Source: Cupriavidus sp. D39 | GTDB lineage: Bacteria; Pseudomonadota; Gammaproteobacteria; Burkholderiales; Burkholderiaceae | Assembly: GCF_026627925.1 (NCBI RefSeq) | Contig: NZ_JAPNLE010000005.1 | Coordinates: 1-64,000, forward strand | Direction of reading: 5' to 3' | Length of the DNA stretch: 64,000 nt | In this document: positions 53,110 through 61,959 of the stretch, piece after piece | How positions within the stretch are numbered: the first letter of the stretch is position 1 | Layout of the letters: every line of letters begins with the position of its first letter | Position numbers and translations under genes: made by a program | Notes under the pieces: model-generated | The model's input: the letters and a program-made list of their open reading frames with translations, nothing else | The model's database searches: none | Told to the model about the DNA's origin: nothing

Positions 53110-55094
53110 ATGTCGGCTAAATCGGATTTCTTGGATGCTCTTGCGGAAGGGGACTTCGTCTCCGCCCGTAAGCTGATGGCGCAGCACAAGCTGGGCCCGA
53201 ACACCCGCGACTGGACTCGCTCGCGCATGTCGCCGCTCGCCTATGCGATTCGCCACGGCGACAACGAGTTCGCGGCGGAGCTCGTGGCAATGGGTGCCAA
53301 GGTGGACGAAGTGAGCCAAGGGGACACCCCTTGATTCTCATGGCGAACGTGGAAGGAGCGGAGATCCTGGCGAAGGCCGGTGCCGACGTGAACGCCACGA
53401 TGCGACGCGATGCGGTCAACGTGGGCGTGAACAAGGGTGCAACGGCGCTGATCAAGGCCGCGCATAACAACAATTCCGAGCTGGTGGCCAAGCTGGTCGA
53501 CCTGGGCGCGGATGTTCGCGCGACCGATCGGCTCGGGCGCACAGCGCTGCACTATGCGGCACGCAATAACCCGCAGACTGCCGATCTCCTGATCAAGGCC
53601 GGCGCTGATTTCCTCGCACGAGACCGTTTCGGTAAGACGGCTCTGTTTGTTGACATCGCGCCGAGCAACACCACACCCTCGCTCGCCAACGCATCCCCCG
53701 CCAACAGCATCAGCAATTTCGTGAAGGACGCTACTGCGCGGAAGGAGATCGAGGCGACGAACGAGGGCTTAATGGCGGTGCCGGAGAACGCACTGGACGC
53801 AGAAACTGCGAGACGGCTGGTTCACGATGACGTGACGATGTACAAGGGGGTGTCCGATCCGACTGAAAGGCACTGGGCCGCCCTGGCGATGGCCGACAAT
53901 GCGGACAGGCAGCAGACCTATCGAGAAGCGCTACTGCAGGAGGCCCCGGAGTTAGCAATGGACCTGGGCGCGGCCATGTCGCGCGAGGCGGCCCTGGTGA
54001 GCGAAAAGGAAGAAAGCAAGGCCATCGAAGTCGATTCGATGCTACACGATCAGGTGGCTGGTTTTGATCACGTCGCTGGTCAGCGCATTTCGATCCCGCA
54101 CGGTGACTTTCTCTACCTGGAAGGCACCGATACCTTGGGCGATAATTCGCGGGCCGCCGTCGTTCCGCGTGCGATCGACAAGCCCGTGGTTCGCTTCAAG
54201 GACGAAGCCGAAGTCCAACAGTACCTTGCGGAGCAGGGCATCGCCGAGCGAGAGCGCCGGGCCATCGATGCCTTCTATTCCCTGAGCGCGCTAAAGGACC
54301 GCCGGGCGCATGAGCAAATCACCGCGCCACCCGAAAACGCGATCGTCGCAGTCGAGCGCTCGGTGAGCCAAGAGGCGATCCGGCTGGACGAATACATTTC
54401 GCTCATCGAGAACGGTACGGACAACGGCCTCGATCTGGATGCGCGCGACGATGTTGAAGGCCCGTCGACATTGCTGCGCGGTAGATTCGTGCGCGACGCC
54501 GCAGGCCAGTATCGACGCATCGGGGAAGAGCGTGTGGCACTCGTGGACGAGGGCGAGAAGATCCGCTTCGTTGACAAGCAGTTCGATACGTTCCAGGCCG
54601 CCACCGAACTCGCTAGCGCAAAGAAATGGCAAGCAATCCAAGTCACGGGGACGGAGCAGTTTCGTTCCGAAGCGTGGTTTGCGGCGCGCCTCGCCGGGCT
54701 GGACGTGATCGGTTACGAGCCGAACGAGAAGGACATGGCCCGCCTCGAGCAGGCTGTCTCGCGCGGCCTGGCACAAGCTGGCGACGAACCTGCCCCCGAA
54801 GTGCAGGCGTCGCGCACGGAAGCGGAGAATCTGGCCCTCAAGGAGGGTCGCGGCCTACAGGGCCCGCTGGAGAGCGGCAGCTATAAGGGCAAGATCGTCC
54901 ACGAGACCGCTCACCATGTCGTCCAGGACATTGGGCGCAACGTGGCCGTTGTCCACGCCAAGGACGGCCTGGACCCGGAGAAGTTGAAGGATGCGCGGGA
55001 AAGCAGCCGCTCCGTCCGCGTCGACTACAAGAAGGGCCGGCCCGCTATCGCTGCAGACCGGGAGGTATCGCGCGAGTCTGGATTGTCGCGTTAA
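53110..55094 (+). CDS. Ankyrin-repeat, LPD7 and KfrB-domain protein, one frameshift as given
   Basis: One extra C in the CCCC run at 53327-53330 joins the two frames at GDTP-LILMANVEG and gives 662 codons. Residues about 1-180 are ankyrin repeats (PLAYAIRHGDNEFAAELVAM, ALHYAARNNPQTADLLIKAG). Around residues 430-540 lies an LPD7-like domain (AKKWQAIQVTGTEQFRSEAW, LDVIGYEPNEKDM), and the C-terminus is KfrB-like (HHVVQDIGRNVAVVHA). Such modular proteins are found next to relaxase and leading-region genes; exact role unknown. Confidence 0.75.
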
Positions 55095-55121
55095 TCTGCG
55101 GGCCTAGGCTCCGATAGGCAA

Positions 55122-55227
55122 AATGACCGCGGGGGACACCAAACGCACGGCAGAATTGTGTTTGGTCGGGGTCATTCCTCCGCCGGCGGCAGTGCGCTAC
55201 TGAGGTTGCGCAAGCCGCCGGCTTTTT
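55122..55227 (+). ncRNA. Structured leader with intrinsic terminator, upstream of the ardC operon
   Basis: AATGACC (55122) pairs with GGTCATT (55170), enclosing ACCAAAC/GTTTGGT (55138/55160). Then GCCGGCGGC (55182) and GCCGCCGGC (55214) form a terminator stem followed by five T. A leader fold followed by a terminator right before a start codon suggests attenuation, though it could simply end the ankyrin-gene transcript. Confidence 0.55.
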
Positions 55228-55249
55228 CCATCCAAGAGGGGTAATAGCA

Positions 55250-55381
55250 ATGTCGACTGCACCACGCGATCTGCTCGATCCGAAAGACTATGAAGGTGGC
55301 ATTGATGTCGATGACTCGGGCTTTACGGAGTCTGACCTAACCGATTCCCCCGAGCCTATCGTCACTGGAACGCAGGGATAG
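55250..55381 (+). CDS. Small acidic protein, 43 aa
   Basis: AGAGGGG 10 bp before the ATG; very acidic product (DYEGGIDVDDSGFTESDL). It ends 4 bp before the ardC start, so it shares that transcript. Its charge recalls DNA-mimic anti-restriction proteins, but at this size the comparison is only suggestive. Confidence 0.65.
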   Translation: MSTAPRDLLDPKDYEGGIDVDDSGFTESDLTDSPEPIVTGTQG

Positions 55382-55385
55382 GGCC

Positions 55386-56243
55386 ATGGCACGGGACTAC
55401 CGAGGCGATGTTGCCACGCGGCTGGCCGAGCTATTCGACGCAGGTGAAGTGCCATGGCACGGGCCCTATAGAACGATGGCCGGACTGCCCTTCAATCCCT
55501 CAACCGGAAAGCTCTTTCGGGGTGGCAACGCCGTCGCCCTGATGGCTTCGGGATACTCCGATCCGCGCTGGTGCACGTATCGGCAAGCTGCTGCGAATGG
55601 TTGGCACGTGCGCCAGGGCCAAACGTCGACTGTAGTCGAGTTCTGGAAGTATGCCGACGTTGTAGAGCGGCAGAACGAGAGTGGCGAGATCGAGCGGGTG
55701 CGAGTGCCGCGCGAGCGCCCGACACCGCAATACGTGCATGTGTTCAACGTCGAGCAAATGGAGCGCGTGCCGCAGCTAGAGGTAGCGCGCGGACCGGAAG
55801 CAAAGCTTCGCGCGGAAGCAATCTTGACACGGGCGCACGTACCGATTTTCCACGACGGCGAACGGCAACCAATCTACGTCGAGGCACGTGACGCGATCTA
55901 TGCCAGACCGAAGGCCGCATTTGCCTCTGAGGACCACTACTATGCGGAGGCGTTGCGACTCGTCGGCGAGGCAGCGATGGCCCCCAACCGATTGAACGTT
56001 ACACAGAGCCTGCAGACTGTCGCGGAGCGCTCCTTCGCTACCGCTATGGCGGGCATGTTCGTGGCGGGTCGATTGGGCTTGGAAGCAAGCAACCTGCTGT
56101 CCCCCCTGTACTGCAGTCCTGGTCCGTATTGGTCAGCGCAGACAAGAACGCTATGTATCGCTGCGCACGTGAGGCGGAGCGCTTGGCTGAATATGTGCTG
56201 GGACTCGAAGTGGAACGGGAGCGCGCTGCGGCTCCTGTGGTAG
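55386..56243 (+). CDS. ardC: ArdC-like anti-restriction protein, frameshifted and lacking HExxH
   Basis: The N-terminus is an ArdC ssDNA-binding domain (GEVPWHGPYRTMAGLPFNPS, GNAVALMASGYSDPRWCTYR, VEFWKY). In the following protease-like domain the usual ALHELGHW active site reads ALRLVGEAAM, so the zinc site is lost. After the CCCCCC run at 56101-56106 the frame is wrong; one extra C gives PPVLQSWSVLVSADKNAMY, the expected ArdC C-terminus, reading on past 56243 in the other frame to a stop at 56437. ArdC shields incoming ssDNA from host restriction. Confidence 0.82.
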   Translation: MARDYRGDVATRLAELFDAGEVPWHGPYRTMAGLPFNPSTGKLFRGGNAVALMASGYSDPRWCTYRQAAANGWHVRQGQTSTVVEFWKYADVVERQNESGEIERVRVPRERPTPQYVHVFNVEQMERVPQLEVARGPEAKLRAEAILTRAHVPIFHDGERQPIYVEARDAIYARPKAAFASEDHYYAEALRLVGEAAMAPNRLNVTQSLQTVAERSFATAMAGMFVAGRLGLEASNLLSPLYCSPGPYWSAQTRTLCIAAHVRRSAWLNMCWDSKWNGSALRLLW

Positions 56244-56269
56244 TGCGGGTGGACGGTTCCGCCCGAGAA

Positions 56270-56285
56270 TTTCCAACGTCAGAAA
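56270..56285 (+). promoter_or_regulatory. 16-bp near-palindrome, copy 12
   Basis: Exact TTTCCAACGTCAGAAA, 10 bp before ATG 56296 and overlapping its ribosome-binding region. Confidence 0.75.
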
Positions 56286-56295
56286 AGGGGGAACT

Positions 56296-57900
56296 ATGGC
56301 AGGTCCGAACAGCAGCAAGAGACTGGTCCTCTACGTTCCCTTTGCCGAGATCCAGCAAGCAAAGGATGCCGGCGCTGTCTGGGATAAGAAGAAGCGCTAC
56401 TGGCATGTCTCCGCCGCTGGCGATATCAAAGCGGTAGGGCGCTGGCTCGAGAAGCCCCGAGAGCTATCGGAGAACGACATTATCGGACAGTTCGCAGATG
56501 CACTGCGTGACGCGGGTCTGGTGCTGGACGGCGCACCGGTGATGGACGGGAAGTGGCACCGAACCCCAGTGGAGTCGGCAAAGAACGCAAAGATGAAACA
56601 GGGCGTCTATAAGGGAAACCTTGACGCAGATAGGCCGAACGGCTTTATCGAGAACAAACTGAATGGCTTCTCTACGCCCTGGTCCGCCCGTGGTGTAATC
56701 CTCACGCCAGAACAGCGGGCCGAATTTGACCAACAGGCGCGAGCTCGTAGCGAAAGCCAGCAGCGGGAGCAAGAGGCGGCTCAGACGCGCGCTGCCGCTT
56801 ACGCGCAGAAGAAGTGGGGGTCGAGCCGCGAAGAGGGCCGGCATCCGTATCTTGACAGGAAGCAGGTGGGCGCCTTTGGCGTTCGTGTGGACGGCGGTGA
56901 ACTGGTGATCCCTCTCGTTGACGCCGAGAACCGCCTCTGCAACGTGCAGCGGATCTTCTCGGACCAGGAGCGAGGAAAACTCTTCCTCAAGGATGCGCGA
57001 AAGACCGGGTGCTTTCACATCCTCGGCGATATCGAGACATCGCCCACAGTGCTTTTCGCCGAAGGCTACGCAACCGGGGCCAGCCTCCACATGGCCACGT
57101 CGCTGCCTGTCGTGTTGACGTTCGACAGCGGCAACATCGACGCCGTGATGCGGGCCGTGAGCGCGCGCGTGGAAGGCAAGGAAAAGATTGTGTGCGGCGA
57201 CGAAGATGACCTGCCGCCTTCGAGGATACTCCGCCGGATTAACGGCATGCTCACCACAGAACGTACCTTCGCGAAGCTGAAGCTCAACAGTATCGACCCC
57301 GATGAGTTGAAGCTTGATGGCATCCCGCGACCAGCGCGACACAACCCGGAATGCACGCTCAGCCTTCGGGTTGAGTCGGGACCGCACGAGACGCCTCGGA
57401 TAGTGGGCGAGATTCGCAATGCGTCGACCGATGGCGTGCTGCGCGTCATGCTGAACAACGTGGGCCGAGAGAAAGCGCTGGCGGCCGCAGCGGAGCATGG
57501 CGCTACTGCGATCTTTCCACGTTTCGCCAGCCACGATGGATTCCCGACCGACTTCAACGATCTGCACGTGCGGGAGGGGCTACAGGCGGTCTCCGTCCAG
57601 CTGAAAAAGGTGATTCAGCGCGGACATGAGACCGCCCGCGTCGGGCATGCGGAGGTCGAGCCGGCGCGCATGCAAGTCTTCGAGCCTCAACTCGGGGCGC
57701 GCTATATTGGCCAGGTGATCGAGATCTCGGAGACCCATCTGACGCAGCAGATCGGCCGGGGCATTGCTGTAAGGCACAACCGTGCGACAGTCCTCGGCGA
57801 AGCGGCGGTCGGGTTGACGGTGGAGATCGCGTATGCCAACGGCAGGGCGCGACTCACGGATCGAGCGAAGCGGGCCGTGGATAAAGTCCTCGAGCGATAG
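56296..57900 (+). CDS. Plasmid primase-like protein: DUF5710, TOPRIM and KfrB-like domains
   Basis: 534 aa. N-terminal DUF5710 module (LVLYVPFAEIQQAKDAGAVW), then a primase-like region (GYATGASLHMATSLPVVLTF, with FAEG before it as the TOPRIM Glu and CGDEDD as the acidic pair), and a C-terminal KfrB-like domain (LTQQIGRGIAVRHN). The layout matches TraC-type primases that start DNA synthesis on the transferred strand. Next to traG. Confidence 0.78.
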   Translation: MAGPNSSKRLVLYVPFAEIQQAKDAGAVWDKKKRYWHVSAAGDIKAVGRWLEKPRELSENDIIGQFADALRDAGLVLDGAPVMDGKWHRTPVESAKNAKMKQGVYKGNLDADRPNGFIENKLNGFSTPWSARGVILTPEQRAEFDQQARARSESQQREQEAAQTRAAAYAQKKWGSSREEGRHPYLDRKQVGAFGVRVDGGELVIPLVDAENRLCNVQRIFSDQERGKLFLKDARKTGCFHILGDIETSPTVLFAEGYATGASLHMATSLPVVLTFDSGNIDAVMRAVSARVEGKEKIVCGDEDDLPPSRILRRINGMLTTERTFAKLKLNSIDPDELKLDGIPRPARHNPECTLSLRVESGPHETPRIVGEIRNASTDGVLRVMLNNVGREKALAAAAEHGATAIFPRFASHDGFPTDFNDLHVREGLQAVSVQLKKVIQRGHETARVGHAEVEPARMQVFEPQLGARYIGQVIEISETHLTQQIGRGIAVRHNRATVLGEAAVGLTVEIAYANGRARLTDRAKRAVDKVLER

Positions 57901-57928
57901 TAAGATATCGTGATATAAAAATATCTTA
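57901..57928. promoter_or_regulatory. GATATT-type operator repeat, copy 4
   Basis: TAAGATAT (57901) and ATATCTTA (57921), with GATAT-AAAA-ATATC nested inside, directly before traG. Confidence 0.55.
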
Positions 57929-57938
57929 GAAAATTAAT

Positions 57939-60458
57939 ATGATCCAAAGCAGAAAGCGGAATGACTCGGTTCGTCTGAGTGTCTCGGTCTTCTTCGTGTT
58001 CGCTCTCTGCACGATAGCGACGTGCTGGGTGGCCACCCAATATCTCGCTGCAATGCTCCGCTATCAGCCAGGCCTCGGGGAACCGGTCTTGGCGTTCCGC
58101 TCGGGAGTCAAGATCTATCAGCCTTTCTCAGGGTGGATATGGAGCTGGACATGGATGAACGAAACCGGGCGGTTGCAAGACTACGTTATGCGCACAACCG
58201 GTATCCACGTTGTGGGCATGTTCATGAGTGTCGCGTTTGGCTTCTATCTCTGGTACCGCCGAAGCCTCACCAGGCAAATTACCGAAGGGCTGCATGGCAC
58301 CGCCAAGTGGGCGTCGCTCGAGGACGTACAGGCGATGAGGTTTGTTTCGTATGAAATGAAGAAGGGTAGCTGGCCGTTCTACAAGCGCGTTTCGTACACC
58401 GCGAACGGGGTGTATCTCGGGGCCTTGGACACGCCTGACGGGAGAAAGGTACTGAGATACGATGAGTCGGCTCACGTCCTTGCTTACATGCCCTCGCGTA
58501 GCGGCAAAGGCGTTGGTCTGGTCGTCCCCACGCTGCTCTCGTATCCCCACAGTACGGCCACCAATGACCTGAAGCGGGAGAACTTCGAGTTGACCAGTGG
58601 GTTCCGCCATTCGGCGGGATCATTGGTTATTTGCTTTGACCCGACTGGCACGGACGGTCGAAGCATCGATGGCCGCACGCCATTCCGAGTCGGATGCTCA
58701 TGGAATGTGTGCGAGGAGGTCCGCGAATATCCGCACGATGTGCAGGACGCGCAGAACATCGCAGCCATTATCGCGGATGCCAACGACGAAGGGATTGGCA
58801 GTGACCACTGGATCAGTACGTCGTGGGGCCTTATAGCCGGGCTGATTCTTCACTGCAAGTACGCGGAGCGGGACAAGTCGCTTACAGGCGCCTTCAACTA
58901 TCTGACGGACCCGACGTTTGAGGACCCAGAGCAGATGCTGATGGGCATGTTGAACGCTGAACACGATCCCACAGGTCACTTCGGCTGGAAAGACTCCAGC
59001 GGGAGAAGCACGAAGGTACACCCAGTTGTGGCAGCCGTCGCGCGTGCCAATCTGAACCGCGAGGCGAAGGAGCGGGCAAGCGTGCTGTCGACTGCCGAAA
59101 CCAAATTGGCGCTCTACCAAGATCCTGTCATCGCGCGGAACATTCGGCGGTCGGACTTCCGGATTCGGGATTTGATGAACCACGAAAAGGCCGTCAGCCT
59201 CTACCTGGTGGTGCCACCGTCGGACAAGAAGCGGCTGCAGCCGCTGCTGCGCATGTTCTTCACGTACCTGATCCGGCAGCTGACGCAAAGCATGGACTTT
59301 GCCGATGGCGAGAGCCTCCGCTCGTTCCGGCATCGTCTCTTGCTGTTGATCGATGAGCTCCCTTCCCTGGGAAAGATGGACCAGTTGCAGGACGGTCTGG
59401 GCTACCTCGCCGGCTACGGCATCACAGCCTTCCTCTTCGCTCAGGACACGATCCAGTTGGTTGACGCCTACGGGGAGAACCAGACCATCACTTCGGGTTG
59501 CCAAGTCCGAGTAGCGAGCGCCCCAAACACGCTAGCCACAGCGAAGGACATTTCGGCAATGACCGGCATCACGACGGTAAAAAAACAGACTGTCAACTAC
59601 TCGGGCAAGCGCACTGCCGCCATGCTGGACCAGATGAGCGTCTCAGAGGATGACGTCGAACGCCCCTTGCTAACTGACGATGAGGCGATGCGGCTTCCGC
59701 GCGACGAGCTCATTATCTTCAACACGGGTCACAACCCGATTCGGGCCAAGAAGCTGCGCTATTTCGAGATGAAAGAGTTCAAGCGCCGTGCAGAGATTGA
59801 GAGCCCTACGCGGGTAGAAATCGCGGTGCTGAAAGACGGGCGTGTGAAAGCGCAGTGGTTCATGGTCCAATGCGAGCCGCGGGAGCAGGGCGGCATTCTG
59901 ATCTGTATCAACGCTTACGATAGCTTCCCTGCAGTACGGGTTACGGTCAAGCAGGAGAACATCGAGGAGGACACCGTCGTTGAGGCCGAATATGTCTTGC
60001 GCCGGCGCGATGGTGCGGAGTTCTCCGATGAAATTACGATCGATGATTCGCACTTCCTCGCCACCCCGCGCGATGAGGCGTTCAAGCTAGATCCCCGGGA
60101 ATACTTCGAGGTTCATTTCTCTCCTCTTGACGAGGAGGAATGGAAGGGCGCTAAGATCTGCGGCTTTGGACGCCGCCTCTCCGACTATGAGCGAGAGGCT
60201 CGCCGGAAGGTGAAGCAGCACTACCACCAACTCGAGGAAGACACTGGCAAGGTCGCCGACATTCGACTCGAGCGCGCCGAGCAAGATAGTCGGTATAGCG
60301 GCAACGTCGTTCTTGCCACTGAACACTACCTGGTGCTGGAGCGCATGGGCGATCTCGGAGCCGTCTCGCTTCATCGGTTGGCGCGCCTTTCTCATGTGCC
60401 GAAAGTGGGGGAGCGGGTCGCAATTCGCTACACCGGCAAGAAAGGGTCCGTAGCGTGA
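57939..60458 (+). CDS. traG: Coupling protein TraG/VirD4 with KfrB-like C-terminus
   Basis: 839 aa. Two N-terminal membrane segments (about 14-34 and 89-107), VirD4-type Walker A PSRSGKGVGLVVPTL at about residue 190, Walker B LLLLIDELPSLGKM, and VSLYLVVPPSDKKRL. It links relaxosome to channel. The tail after about residue 640 is longer than in RP4 TraG and ends in a KfrB-like module (HYLVLERMGDLGAVSLHR). Confidence 0.92.
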   Translation: MIQSRKRNDSVRLSVSVFFVFALCTIATCWVATQYLAAMLRYQPGLGEPVLAFRSGVKIYQPFSGWIWSWTWMNETGRLQDYVMRTTGIHVVGMFMSVAFGFYLWYRRSLTRQITEGLHGTAKWASLEDVQAMRFVSYEMKKGSWPFYKRVSYTANGVYLGALDTPDGRKVLRYDESAHVLAYMPSRSGKGVGLVVPTLLSYPHSTATNDLKRENFELTSGFRHSAGSLVICFDPTGTDGRSIDGRTPFRVGCSWNVCEEVREYPHDVQDAQNIAAIIADANDEGIGSDHWISTSWGLIAGLILHCKYAERDKSLTGAFNYLTDPTFEDPEQMLMGMLNAEHDPTGHFGWKDSSGRSTKVHPVVAAVARANLNREAKERASVLSTAETKLALYQDPVIARNIRRSDFRIRDLMNHEKAVSLYLVVPPSDKKRLQPLLRMFFTYLIRQLTQSMDFADGESLRSFRHRLLLLIDELPSLGKMDQLQDGLGYLAGYGITAFLFAQDTIQLVDAYGENQTITSGCQVRVASAPNTLATAKDISAMTGITTVKKQTVNYSGKRTAAMLDQMSVSEDDVERPLLTDDEAMRLPRDELIIFNTGHNPIRAKKLRYFEMKEFKRRAEIESPTRVEIAVLKDGRVKAQWFMVQCEPREQGGILICINAYDSFPAVRVTVKQENIEEDTVVEAEYVLRRRDGAEFSDEITIDDSHFLATPRDEAFKLDPREYFEVHFSPLDEEEWKGAKICGFGRRLSDYEREARRKVKQHYHQLEEDTGKVADIRLERAEQDSRYSGNVVLATEHYLVLERMGDLGAVSLHRLARLSHVPKVGERVAIRYTGKKGSVA

Positions 60459-61069
60459 AGGGCTCAGCAACCGTGATGGTTCGAGCGCTTCCCTTGGTCG
60501 ATAGCGTGTGGATGAGCGCCGGCGCGGCAGCGCACCTATATCGTCTTCTCGCGCGCTACAACTGGTGTCTGATCGAACCCGAGCGCTATAGGGCACGCTG
60601 GCAACTGTTCTGGCCAACACTGAGGTGGTGCGAACGCGCCATGCTACGGCTCTGCCTGGCGGCGCATGGCGGCAGGCGAGTGGGGCAGCGCTTGACGACG
60701 GCATCGCCGCAGGGATATCGCGACGTGCTCCTGGCGCACAGGCCCGTGCGCATTGCGGCCAATGTCGAAGAGGAGTTCTGGACGGTACTCGCGAGTTTCT
60801 ACGCTGCTCTGACCACGGCTGACGAGGTGGCTCAGATGTGGGCGAAGCACTGCGCGGCATCCTTCGAGGTCCTCGCCTCGGACAGGCCGTACACCCAATG
60901 GTTTGCCGACGGCCATGGGTTCGTTCCTTGGGCAGTCTTTGAGAACGCACGACGCTACTATGGCGGAATGGGGTGGAATGCGCCCGACGCGCAGCACGCC
61001 GCTGCAGACCTGTCGGCTGCCCTGCACAAACATCTTTATTTAAAGGAGCAAGAGCTATGCGCTTCCTAG
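60455..61069 (+). CDS. Hypothetical protein downstream of traG
   Basis: 204 aa from GTG 60455 overlapping the traG stop. Helical, Trp- and Arg-rich (RYRARWQLFWPTLRWCERAM). Overlaps the next gene by 13 bp. No family recognised. Confidence 0.7.
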   Translation: MKGSATVMVRALPLVDSVWMSAGAAAHLYRLLARYNWCLIEPERYRARWQLFWPTLRWCERAMLRLCLAAHGGRRVGQRLTTASPQGYRDVLLAHRPVRIAANVEEEFWTVLASFYAALTTADEVAQMWAKHCAASFEVLASDRPYTQWFADGHGFVPWAVFENARRYYGGMGWNAPDAQHAAADLSAALHKHLYLKEQELCAS

Positions 61070-61683
61070 TAGGTGCGTTGACGCTGTTCATCGCCACTCT
61101 GTGCCACGGCGAAGATCTGCAGAGTCTAATGGCGCGATGTGTACCCGAGGTCCATCCGACAACGATGGCGGCCATCGTGCGGGTGGAAACGGGGGGCAAT
61201 ATGTTCGCGATCTCAGACGATGGCCCCGCCGGGTTGCCATGGAGTGAGCGAAAGAAACTAATCCGCAGTTTCAGACCTTCGACCCTAGAGGAAGCGGTGC
61301 AAATCTCGCGCGACCTGGCTGAGAAAGGGCACTGGTTCGGCATAGGCCTGACCCAGCTTAGCAATCGGCACCTGTCGAAGCTCGGTCTTAGCGTGGAACA
61401 GGCATTGGACCTCTGCACGAACCTCAAGAGCGGTGGCAAGGTCCTCCTGGAGTTCTTTGCAGCGGCGAAGAAGAAATACGCCAACGAGAACGATGCATTG
61501 CAAGCGGCCATCAGCGCGTACAACACCGGTAACTTTGAATCCGGGTTCGCCAACGGCTATGTGCAGAAGGTGGTGAGTGCCGCCCGTCTCACTGTCCCCG
61601 CGCTAAGGACGGGAGGCACCGTATCGGCTGTCCGGGTGCGAGCGGCTGGAGTGTCGGCCGGCGCGAGGGGGGATGACGGCTAG
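61057..61683 (+). CDS. Lytic transglycosylase (VirB1/PilT type)
   Basis: 208 aa. Signal peptide (LVGALTLFIATLCHG), then an SLT domain with the catalytic Glu in AIVRVETGGN, the GLTQLSNRHL motif and AISAYNTGNFESGF. Opens peptidoglycan for the mating channel or pilus. AAGGAG 9 bp before the ATG. Confidence 0.9.
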   Translation: MRFLVGALTLFIATLCHGEDLQSLMARCVPEVHPTTMAAIVRVETGGNMFAISDDGPAGLPWSERKKLIRSFRPSTLEEAVQISRDLAEKGHWFGIGLTQLSNRHLSKLGLSVEQALDLCTNLKSGGKVLLEFFAAAKKKYANENDALQAAISAYNTGNFESGFANGYVQKVVSAARLTVPALRTGGTVSAVRVRAAGVSAGARGDDG

Positions 61684-61745
61684 ACCCAGCACGCTCCTCG
61701 AGGCGCGCTTTGCAAAGCTCGAGGCAGAGACGTTTTGATCCCGAA

Positions 61746-61761
61746 TTTCCAACGTCAGAAA
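61746..61761 (+). promoter_or_regulatory. 16-bp near-palindrome, copy 13
   Basis: Exact TTTCCAACGTCAGAAA, upstream of the AT-rich promoter region of the methylase gene. Confidence 0.75.
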
Positions 61762-61807
61762 AACAGGATTTAAAAGTAATTTGAAAAAGTGTAGTATATT
61801 TATGTCA

Positions 61808-61925
61808 CATTTAAATGAAGGAAGCGGCTTTGGAAGTGCGGGAACACCCCAAAGCCACTCGGTAACGCAGGTGCGAGCTGCGTCCCTTGCCGTGGCTTCC
61901 TGCCCCTTTCAGGGCAGCCGAAGCC
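61808..61925 (+). ncRNA. Structured 5' leader RNA before the methylase gene (radC-like?)
   Basis: GGAAGC (61820) pairs with GCTTCC (61895), closing a three-way junction with GGCTTTGG/CCAAAGCC (61826/61849, loop containing GTGCGGGAACAC) and ACGCAG/CTGCGT (61865/61878); CTGCCC/GGGCAG (61900/61912) follows. Position, size and the conserved-looking GCGGGAACAC loop recall the radC RNA motif, found before plasmid genes for DNA-binding proteins; the assignment is from memory and unverified. Confidence 0.6.
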
Positions 61926-61959
61926 TAGCAAAGAATTCTGTACGATGGAAGGCTCGCAC

